DNA from: Rhodanobacteraceae bacterium
Lineage (GTDB): Bacteria; Pseudomonadota; Gammaproteobacteria; Xanthomonadales; Rhodanobacteraceae
Assembly: GCA_003142815.1 (NCBI GenBank)
Contig: PLNP01000033.1
Location: forward strand, 1-35,637
Direction: 5' to 3'
DNA: 35,637 bases
Part shown: positions 23,541 through 31,478 of the stretch, in pieces
How the letters are laid out: each line of letters begins with the position of its first letter
How positions within the stretch are numbered: position 1 is the stretch's first letter
Notes under the pieces: model-generated
What the model saw: only the letters and a program-made list of their open reading frames with translations
What the model was told of the DNA's origin: nothing
Database searches by the model: none
Translations under genes and position numbers: made by a program

Positions 23541-25152
23541 TAGCGCGGCAGCGATTTTTTCTCGCGCAGAAATTCTTCGATTCGCTCTGCCGGAACCGCC
23601 GGGCTGAACAAGTACCCCTGAATCTCGTCGCATTTGAGCAGGCGCAGCAAATTTGCCTGCTCCTCGGTCTCCACCCCTTCTGCAATCACCCGCAGATTCA
23701 GGGAATGCGCCAGGGAAATGATGGTGGAGACGATGCTCAGATCATCGGAGTTGCTGGTCATGTTTATGATGAACGCCCGGTCGATCTTCAAGGCGTTGAC
23801 AGGCAGCTTGGCGATATAGCTGAGCGAGGAGTAGCCGGTGCCGAAGTCGTCGATCGCCACCTCGATGCTCATCTCCTGAACGCCCCGGAGTTTTTGGATA
23901 TTGGCCTCTATGTCTTGCATGATCAGGCTCTCGGTAATTTCAAGTTCCAACTCGACCGCTGTGTTTCCGGCCCCGCTTATCACCTGCGCGACCATGCCGA
24001 CGAAATCTTTCTTTTGTAACTGAATCGGGGAGACATTGACGGCAATCCGGGGAACCCTCAAGCCTTTCGACTGCCACGCCAGGGAATCCGATGCTGCCTT
24101 CGCCAATGCCCAACGGCCCGCCTCGAGAATCATCCCGGTTTCTTCGAGCAAGGGAATGAACCTCATCGGCGGTACGAGACCGGTTTCGGGATCGTTCCAA
24201 CGCAGCAGCGCCTCCAGCCCGCAAATCTGCCCGCTCTTGAGATTGACCTTGGGCTGGTAATGCAGCACCAGCTGTTCCTGCTCCAGCGCCCGGTGCAGCT
24301 TGTTCTCGAGCGTCAGCTTCTCGGCGATCTGTGCATTGAACTCAGGGGCGTAGAACAGGTGCTTGTCGCCGGAAAGCTTGGCCTTTTTCAGCGCCGCCTC
24401 GGCGTTGCGTAAAAGGGTCTCGATGTCCTCCCCGTCGGCGGGATAAGACGATACCCCCGTCCTCGCCGAAACGCGCAGCTCCTGCCCGCCGATCAGGAAC
24501 GGCTGCTTCTGGATCCCGGACAAAACCTTCTCCAAGACATGGGCGATGTCCGCACCTCCATCGTCGTGCAGAGTGGTGATGCCGAAATAATCAGCCGAAA
24601 GACGGGCCAGAATATCTGTTTCATCGAGCTCCTGTTTCAGCAGCCGCGCGATCTGGCGTAACAGACTGTCCCCCGCCTAACGGCCGAGAGATTCATTGAT
24701 GCTTCCGAACCGTTCGAGGTCGAGCATGATTACGGAAAACACTGTCTGGTCACGGTGCGCGGCACCGATCCGCTGCTCGACCCGGTCCTGGAACAGCGCG
24801 CGGTTCGGCAGGCCGGTAATGGCATCGAAATAGGCGAGATAATTGAGCCGCTCTTCCTTTTGGATATGATCCAGTGCGAATGAAATATCGTCGGCCATTT
24901 CGATCAGCAGCCGCATCTCCTCTTCGTCGAAAACATCCGTTTCCGGCGCATAGAGCACGAACACGCCGACCAGCTGGACATCCAGGATAAGGCATCTTGC
25001 AAAGCGCCCGTCTTGAGCAGTATTTCTTGGCGCCGCAATTCCATGACGCCGTCAGGGCCACCCTGCTTTTCGGCAGCGCCATCACCAGAACCGGTTTTCG
25101 GCATAAGATCTTCCGCGGGAACAATCATTGGAATACCTTTTTCAGACATCAT
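23540..25152 (-). pseudogene. GGDEF-EAL protein gene broken by deletion, frame change and amber codon
   Basis: Reading leftward, an ATG at 25152 opens a frame of about 55 codons ending in ILLKTGALQDA, which looks like the lead-in to PAS sensor domains. At about 24,995 this joins, in another frame, the middle of a GAF domain (LILDVQLVGVFVLYAPE), as if the sensory middle had been deleted. GAF then leads into a GGDEF domain. There an in-frame TAG at 24,679-24,677 (SLGR-stop-AGDSLL) interrupts it where relatives have Gln or His. After the stop the frame is open again through a degenerate GGDEF (SADYF) and a complete EAL domain (EALLRW, DDFGTGYSS, AEGVET) to 23,540. The C-terminal half is closely similar to that of the gene at 27035-30376. 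Confidence 0.85.
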
Positions 25153-25544
25153 TTGACTGCAAATCTTTCACCGGTCCGGGTACTCAGGCATTGCCTTGGA
25201 GGGATAGGCGAATAAGCTTGGAGCGTGACTTGGATCCGATTGACACCAGTGCCGGGTACATCCGGCGTCGTGGTCGAAAACCCCAAAATTTGGATTGCTC
25301 GCAGACACGTGCCACCTCCTGCTGAAACATGGAATGGTCTTGGAGGCAGATCACGCGGCAAGAATCGCGCGAAGAGCCAGAAAAACCGGATCGGTCAGGC
25401 AAATGGCCAGAATCCGCTTGTTTACAGTGGTGATCTGTGCGGTGAGACACATAAGTCGCCGTCGCGCTCAGGTGCCGGAGGCAGGCGATAGCACGAGACG
25501 AAACGGCCACGCGGCGCGTGCCCCCTAAGCGGAGTTCGCTGTCC
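25153..25544. other. Non-coding gap, 392 bp
   Basis: Between the pseudogene start and the end of the membrane GGDEF gene I see no convincing gene. Short frames on both strands lack recognisable domains, ribosome-binding sites or codon bias. No clear terminator or promoter was found. It may be decayed sequence left by the rearrangement that truncated the pseudogene and shortened the neighbouring cyclase. Confidence 0.5.
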
Positions 25545-27020
25545 TTACGCCGCGCAAAAAAGAAAGCTGCTCCTTGCCTGCTTGGCGCTGTACATGGCGG
25601 TATCCGCCGCCTTGACCAGCGCGTCCGCGTCCCGTGCGTCTGCCGGATAGATCGCGATTCCGATGCTGGTCCCGATGTTGACGCTCTGCTTCTGACTCCC
25701 GAGTTGGAACGGCGTGGCAAGAGCGGCAATGATTTTCTTGGCCACGGTTACCGCATCCTCGCGCTTAGCGATGTCGGACAGGATCACGGTGAATTCATCG
25801 CCCCCGACGCGGGCCACCGTGTCGGATTCGCGTACCTGGCGCCGGATTCTCGCGGCAACACCTTGCAAGAGCTCGTCGCCGACGGTGTGCCCCAGAGTGT
25901 CGTTCACCGGCTTGAACTTGTCCAGGTCGAGGTACAGCAGCGCGACCCGGCGCGAGTCGCGTTTGGCAAGACTAATCGCCTGATCTAGCCGGTCATTGAA
26001 CAGCAGGCGGTTCGGCAGGCCAGTGAGGCTGTCGTGATGCGCAACACGCTGGATGCGCTCCTCCGTCAGCTTGTATTCCGTAATGTCGGTCGTCACCGCA
26101 AAACAGCCCAAGGACCGCCCTTGGTCTCCGATATGCGGTAGAAGCTTGACCTCGGTGTAGCGGCGCTCGCCGTTTGGAAGCTTGCGCGTCCTTTGGTAAG
26201 TGACCGGATGTCCCTGCAGCACTTGCACAAAATGGCCCTCGATCTCGCGATAGGCTTCTTCCCCGACCACCTCTCGCAGGTGCTTGCCGAGAATGTTCTC
26301 GCCGGTAAAACCGAACAACCCGGCGTACGCCTTGTTGGCGAAGCGGCAACGCAGGTTCTCGTCATAAGAGGCGGTCATGGCCGGAACATTGTCGGCGAAC
26401 AGGCGCAGCTGCTCCGCGCTATCGCGCAAGGCTTCTTCCATCCGCCTGCGCTCGGTGACGTCGCGGATGATTGCGGTAAAGCGCCGCGTGCCCCCGACTC
26501 GGATCTCGGCGACGTTGAGTTCGATCGGAAATTCGATCCCGCCCTTGCGCAGCGCAGAGAGCTCCTGAGCTCGCCCGATAACCCGGGCTTCCCCGGTGCG
26601 AATGTAACGCGCCAGATAGTTGTTGTGCTCGCCGGCGTGCGAGTCAGGCATCAGGATTCTTACATTTTTCCCCACCACTTCCCCAGCTTGGTAAGCGAAT
26701 GTGCGTTCGGCGGCGCGGTTAAAAGATTCAATGACGCCGCGCTCGCTGACCGTAACGATCCCCTCTACCGCGGTATCCATCACAGCGTTGGCTTGGGCGG
26801 TTTCGCTGAGCAAGGCGAATCTGAGCGGCTGCATGAAAAGCCACCACACGAATATGGACGTGATGGCGGTAAGCAGGCCCGCATCGATGGTTGCGCCTAC
26901 CCAGATCGGGGTGCCCTTCGGCAAAAGGTCATCCAGTGCAAACATCATCGCCCCCTCGATGCAGAAGATCAGCACCAGAAGCGTGGCAAAGAGGCGGATC
27001 GGCGAAAATTGTTCCGGCAT
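25545..27020 (-). CDS. Membrane PAS-PAS-GGDEF diguanylate cyclase
   Basis: 491-residue protein. Two N-terminal hydrophobic helices (about residues 4-25 and 40-62) anchor it. Then come a PAS domain with FixL-like motifs (ILMPDSHAGEHNNYLARYIR), a second PAS (about 190-310) and a GGDEF domain. The catalytic motif RVGGDEF is intact and is preceded by RESD five residues before GGDEF, the product-inhibition I-site, so it should make c-di-GMP from GTP. The C-terminus ends abruptly after ADTAMYSAKQA with SSFLFCAA, a little short of the usual end, so a lost EAL domain or tail is possible. ATG 27020 is preferred; a TTG at 27038 would overlap the upstream stop by 4 nt. Confidence 0.88.
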   Translation of the reverse strand: MPEQFSPIRLFATLLVLIFCIEGAMMFALDDLLPKGTPIWVGATIDAGLLTAITSIFVWWLFMQPLRFALLSETAQANAVMDTAVEGIVTVSERGVIESFNRAAERTFAYQAGEVVGKNVRILMPDSHAGEHNNYLARYIRTGEARVIGRAQELSALRKGGIEFPIELNVAEIRVGGTRRFTAIIRDVTERRRMEEALRDSAEQLRLFADNVPAMTASYDENLRCRFANKAYAGLFGFTGENILGKHLREVVGEEAYREIEGHFVQVLQGHPVTYQRTRKLPNGERRYTEVKLLPHIGDQGRSLGCFAVTTDITEYKLTEERIQRVAHHDSLTGLPNRLLFNDRLDQAISLAKRDSRRVALLYLDLDKFKPVNDTLGHTVGDELLQGVAARIRRQVRESDTVARVGGDEFTVILSDIAKREDAVTVAKKIIAALATPFQLGSQKQSVNIGTSIGIAIYPADARDADALVKAADTAMYSAKQARSSFLFCAA

Positions 27021-27034
27021 GGTTGTGCTGGCCG

Positions 27035-30000
27035 TCAATTCGGTGACTTGGGTGGCGACTTGTTCTCTTGCAGGAGAATCTCGATCTCCTCCACCGGAAC
27101 CGCGGGACTGAACAGGTACCCCTGAAACTCATCGCACTTGAGCAACCGCAGCAGATTCGCCTGTTCTTCGGTCTCCACGCCTTCCGCGACGACCTTCAGT
27201 CCCAGCGAATGCCCAAGCGAGATGATGGTGGACACGATGCTAAGGTCATCCGGGTTGCTGGTCATGTTCATAATGAACGCGCGGTCGATTTTCAAGGTAT
27301 TGATCGGCAACCGGCTGATGTAGCTGAGCGAGGAGTAGCCGGTGCCGAAATCATCGACTGCAATCTCCACCTCCATATCGCGGACCGCCCGGAGTTTCCG
27401 GATGTTGGTATCGATATCCTGCATGATCAGGCTCTCGGTAATCTCCAGCTCCAGAATGCCGCCTACTTCCTTGGCGCCGCGCAGCGCGCCCTCCACCGTG
27501 GCGACGAAATCCTTCTGCCGCAGTTGGATCGGCGAGACGTTTACCGCGATCCGCGGAACCGGCAGACGCTTGCCCTTCCAGCGCGCGGAATCCGCAATGG
27601 CCTGTTGCAGCGCCCAGCGGCCCGCCTCGAGAATGAGCCCGGTTTCCTCCAGGATGGGGATGAACTTGATCGGCGGCACGAGGAGGCCGGTATCGGGATC
27701 GTTCCAGCGCATCAACGCCTCAAGTCCGCTGATGCGTCGCTTCTTGAGTTCGACTTTCGGCTGGTAGTGCAGCACCAGTTCACCCCGCTCCACCGCGCGG
27801 CGCATTTTGTTTTCCAGCGCCAGCTTCTCGGCCACCCGGGCGCTGAACTCAGGCGCATAGAATAAATATTTGTCCCCGGATAGCTTGGCTTTTCCGAGCG
27901 CCGCCTCGGCGTTGCGCGACAGCGTATTGGCATCCTTGCCATCGTGAGGAAAGATCGCCACCCCTGCCTTCGCCGCAACGCGCAGCTCCTGGCCCTCGAT
28001 CTCGAACGGCTGCCCATGGATGCATGACAGAACCTGCTCCAGGATATGCCCTACGCTGCCGTCGTCGTCGTAGCTCCACGTGACAATCGCAAACGAATCT
28101 GCGCCGAGGCGGGCCAGAATGTCGGATTCATCGAGCCCGTCTTTCAGGCGTCGCGCGACCTGGCGCAACAGCTCGTCTCCGGCATGCTGCCCCAACGTTT
28201 CATTGACGCTTCTGAACCTCTCTAGATTCAATATGACGACCGCAAAGCTCTTCTGTTCGCCGCGTGCCACGGCTACTTTCTGCTCCAAACGTTCGTGAAG
28301 CAGGCTGCGATTCGGCAGCTCGGTCAGAGCGTCGTAGTAAGCGAGGTAGTTGATCCGATCCTTTTTTTCGAGGTGATCGAGCGCGAACGAAATGTCACCG
28401 GCAAGCTCGGTGAGCAGCCTCATCTCCTCCGTGTCAAAGACACCAGCCTCCGACGCGTAGAGCAGCAGCAGCCCCATCACCTTGTCTTCCAGTTTCAGCG
28501 GGAACACGACCACTGACCGGTAGCCGCGCCGCAGCGCCTCCTCGCGCCAGCGCGCCATCTGCGGATCGGTGTCGATATCGTTGCAGACCACGGCCGTCTT
28601 TTCGCGCAACGCCCGCGCCACCATCTCGCAGCGGTCGGGCGCGTCATCCCTGGCCGTCAGTTGGATATTGTCGAGGTAGCCTTCGTCGACGCCCGCCCCG
28701 GCCACGGGCGTCACGTCAAGGCCATTGGCATCAAGCAGGCCGATCCAGGCCAATCTGAACCGCCCCTCTTCCACCGCGATCCGGCAGGCTTCGTTGAACA
28801 GTTCCTGCCGGTTTTCGGTCCGGACGATGGTCATGTTGATGCCGCTCAGAACGGCATACATGCGGTTCTGGCGGGTGATGCGTTTTTCGTGCTCCATTTG
28901 CAGCGTGATGTCGCGCGCGATGGTGGACAGGTACTCCACCGATCCGTCGGATCCCTTGTGCGCAATGATCACTTGAGAAATGGGGATTTCGCGACCGTCA
29001 CGCCCAAGAAGTGCCGTTTCCCCGCTCCAGGTTCCGTGCTCGATGGCGTGGGGAATCCCCGTCTCCGCCACCAACTTCGCCGCCCAATCCGGATGGGTGT
29101 CGAGAAAACGTACCGTAGACACGTCCAGCCCCGGCTCGAACCCGAGCATGCGCAGTCCCGCCCGGTTGAAGTAGAGGACTTGGCCAATGGGGTCACCCGT
29201 GGCTACCATATCCGGCGTCGCCTCGATGATCGCCACCAGCCGCGCCTGGTCTTTTTCAATCCGCTTTCTTTCCACGATCTCCGCTTCGAGCGCAGCGGTT
29301 CTCTCCTGCACCAACAACTCCAGATGTTCGTGCAGATGCGCCCGCTCCAGCGCCACCGCCACCTGGTTGCCCACGCTGTACAGGACTTTCAGTTCGTCCT
29401 CATTGAACAGTCCCTTTTCCGGCCCGACCAGATTCATCATGCCCAGCGTCCGGCCATCGATCCACAGCGGAACGCTGGCGTGGTAGCGCAGCCCGCGCGT
29501 GTCGCCTTTTGCCTTGCCGAGGCGTTCGCACTCCAGGATGTTGGATACGTGGTCGAGCTCGCCGGAGATAAGGCGGCGACGGCACATGCAATCGCCCTCC
29601 ATGGCGCCGGCGGCCTCGAGTGCTGGCGGCAGGTTGCGCGCGGCGGCGAGCCGGAAGCCGGACTCACCTTCCCGCAGAAAAATCCAGCCGGCCTGGATGC
29701 CGGGCAGTTCAAGCGCCCGCTCCAGAGCCAACTCCACCACCTCCCGTTCGCTGGCCGCGTGATTGAGGCCGTCGGCGATGCGGTACAGGCCATTGAGCAC
29801 CTGGTTTGAATGCGCCAACTCCTTTTCCCGCAGCTTGAGCTCGCTGTTGATCTCGACCGCCTGCTCGTAGGTCGAGATCAGGAGATCGAGAATCTGCTGC
29901 CGCTCCGAACTGATGAAATACTTCTGACCTCCGAGGCCCATCTCTATGCCGATCTGCATCTTCTGGTTTTTGCGCAGCTCGAGGTTCATCCGCAGCTGGT

Positions 30001-30376
30001 CGATGCGCGACAGCAGGTAGCGCTCGTCGTACGGTTTGCGCAGGAAATTGTCCGCGCCGCACTCCAGCCCGCGGATCACGTCCTTCGGATCGGAGAGCGT
30101 GGTCACCAGCATGACCGGGGTGCCCTTCAGTTTCTTGTCGGTCTTGATCGCCTTGCACAGGCCGTAGCCGTCCATTTCGGGCATGATCACGTCGCTGATG
30201 ATGAGCGTGGGCTTGCTCTGTCGGGCGGCTTCGAGCGCCTGGCGACCGTTGGTGGTCACGGTGACGTGGTAGCCCTGCTGTTGGAGAATATGCTGGAGGC
30301 GCTGGGCCTGCGTGGGGCTGTCTTCCGCGATCAGGATTTTCACGGGTAAATTGGACGGTTGCGTACGTGTGCCCAT
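27035..30376 (-). CDS. Response regulator REC-GAF-PAS-GAF-GGDEF-EAL, likely c-di-GMP phosphodiesterase
   Basis: 1,113-residue signalling protein. REC at residues about 13-130 has the phosphoacceptor D62 (IISDVIMPEMDG). A GAF (about 190-350), a PAS (about 380-500) and a second GAF (about 510-670) follow. The GGDEF domain carries GADSF in place of GGDEF, so it is probably catalytically dead. The EAL domain keeps EALMRW, NVSPIQL, ELEITES, DDFGTGYSS, KIDRAF and AEGVET, all the usual phosphodiesterase residues, so c-di-GMP hydrolysis is the expected output. The start ATG 30376 has GAGGA about 9 bases upstream and is 4 nt after the cheB stop; a start at 30400 would overlap cheB. It is probably phosphorylated by the CheA homologue upstream. 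Confidence 0.93.
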   Translation of the reverse strand: MGTRTQPSNLPVKILIAEDSPTQAQRLQHILQQQGYHVTVTTNGRQALEAARQSKPTLIISDVIMPEMDGYGLCKAIKTDKKLKGTPVMLVTTLSDPKDVIRGLECGADNFLRKPYDERYLLSRIDQLRMNLELRKNQKMQIGIEMGLGGQKYFISSERQQILDLLISTYEQAVEINSELKLREKELAHSNQVLNGLYRIADGLNHAASEREVVELALERALELPGIQAGWIFLREGESGFRLAAARNLPPALEAAGAMEGDCMCRRRLISGELDHVSNILECERLGKAKGDTRGLRYHASVPLWIDGRTLGMMNLVGPEKGLFNEDELKVLYSVGNQVAVALERAHLHEHLELLVQERTAALEAEIVERKRIEKDQARLVAIIEATPDMVATGDPIGQVLYFNRAGLRMLGFEPGLDVSTVRFLDTHPDWAAKLVAETGIPHAIEHGTWSGETALLGRDGREIPISQVIIAHKGSDGSVEYLSTIARDITLQMEHEKRITRQNRMYAVLSGINMTIVRTENRQELFNEACRIAVEEGRFRLAWIGLLDANGLDVTPVAGAGVDEGYLDNIQLTARDDAPDRCEMVARALREKTAVVCNDIDTDPQMARWREEALRRGYRSVVVFPLKLEDKVMGLLLLYASEAGVFDTEEMRLLTELAGDISFALDHLEKKDRINYLAYYDALTELPNRSLLHERLEQKVAVARGEQKSFAVVILNLERFRSVNETLGQHAGDELLRQVARRLKDGLDESDILARLGADSFAIVTWSYDDDGSVGHILEQVLSCIHGQPFEIEGQELRVAAKAGVAIFPHDGKDANTLSRNAEAALGKAKLSGDKYLFYAPEFSARVAEKLALENKMRRAVERGELVLHYQPKVELKKRRISGLEALMRWNDPDTGLLVPPIKFIPILEETGLILEAGRWALQQAIADSARWKGKRLPVPRIAVNVSPIQLRQKDFVATVEGALRGAKEVGGILELEITESLIMQDIDTNIRKLRAVRDMEVEIAVDDFGTGYSSLSYISRLPINTLKIDRAFIMNMTSNPDDLSIVSTIISLGHSLGLKVVAEGVETEEQANLLRLLKCDEFQGYLFSPAVPVEEIEILLQENKSPPKSPN

Positions 30377-30380
30377 GAGT

Positions 30381-31463
30381 TCAGTTCCTCGATATGCCAT
30401 TTCTGTGGTTGACTAGGGCCACCAGCGCAGCGGCGATCTTGTCGGCCGGTAGCACTTGCGTGGCGCCGCCCAGTGCGATGGCTTCGCCCGGCATGCCGTG
30501 CACCACCGAGCTTTCCCGGTCCTGCGCGATCGTGATCGCGCCCTTCTCCCGCATCAGCTTCAATTCGGCCGCGCCATCCTTGCCCATGCCGGTGAGCAAC
30601 ACCCCCAGCGCGTTAGGGCCGTACGCTTCGGCCAGAGAGCGGAACAAGAACGACACCGCCGGCCGCAGGTGATTCTCGGGTTCCTCCCGGGTCAGGACGA
30701 TCGCGCCGCCGGCGCCGATGCCCATGTGGAAATCGTCGGGCGCGAGGTACACGTGGCCCGGCAGCGGGGTAGTCCCGTAGGAAGCGAGGTGAATCTGCAA
30801 GCCGGTGGTTTGGTTCAGCCACTCGGCCATGCCGGCCAGAAATCCGTGCGCAATATGCTGCACGACGAGCACCGGCGCGGGAAAGTCCTTCGGCAGGCCT
30901 GCGAGGATGGTTTGCAGCACCGGCGGTCCGCCGGTGGACGCGCCGATGCCGACCAGTTTGATCTGCGCCGCAGTGCGCTGCCATTGCGCGGCTTGGGTAG
31001 GATGGGGCGAATGCAAAGACGCCGGCCGCGAGTGGACCGTGCGGCGCACAACCTTGACCTCGGACATCAGTTTGACCGTTTCCAGGAGGTGCGCGGCAAT
31101 GGCTTCGAAATCGCTGTGCTCACGGCCGAGAGGCTTCTCGATGCAGGCGATGGCGCCAGCCTCCATCGCCTGGAAAGTGATGACGACGTCCTTGGCCTTG
31201 GCGCTGGCGCTGCAGATGATGATCGGCAGCGGTTGGGTTTCCATGATGCGGCGCGTCGCCTCGAAACCATCCATGCGCGGCATATGGATATCCATCAGCA
31301 CCACGTCGGGCTTGTTCTTAATGACGAAATCGAGCGCGGCCTGGCCGTCGCCGACGGCGCCGATGACACGGATCTGCGGATCCGATTCGAGCAGGTGAAC
31401 GAGGAACATGCGTGTCACCGCCGAGTCCTCCGCCACCAGTACCCTGATCTTGCCGTCGGTCAT
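30381..31463 (-). CDS. cheB: Chemotaxis response regulator / protein-glutamate methylesterase (CheB)
   Basis: 360-residue CheB. An N-terminal REC domain has D58 (VVLMDIHMPRMDG), and a linker rich in Ser and His follows. The C-terminal methylesterase domain has the catalytic triad S176 (GIGASTGGP), H203 (VVQHIAHGF) and D296 (TGMGKDGA). It removes methyl groups from the chemoreceptor and sets adaptation. It lies 15 nt after the cheA stop and just before the c-di-GMP regulator, matching the WspF position in Wsp operons. No CheR gene is in the window; it may lie upstream, beyond the right edge. Confidence 0.95.
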   Translation of the reverse strand: MTDGKIRVLVAEDSAVTRMFLVHLLESDPQIRVIGAVGDGQAALDFVIKNKPDVVLMDIHMPRMDGFEATRRIMETQPLPIIICSASAKAKDVVITFQAMEAGAIACIEKPLGREHSDFEAIAAHLLETVKLMSEVKVVRRTVHSRPASLHSPHPTQAAQWQRTAAQIKLVGIGASTGGPPVLQTILAGLPKDFPAPVLVVQHIAHGFLAGMAEWLNQTTGLQIHLASYGTTPLPGHVYLAPDDFHMGIGAGGAIVLTREEPENHLRPAVSFLFRSLAEAYGPNALGVLLTGMGKDGAAELKLMREKGAITIAQDRESSVVHGMPGEAIALGGATQVLPADKIAAALVALVNHRNGISRN

Positions 31464-31478
31464 GAAAGGTTCGCCCGT

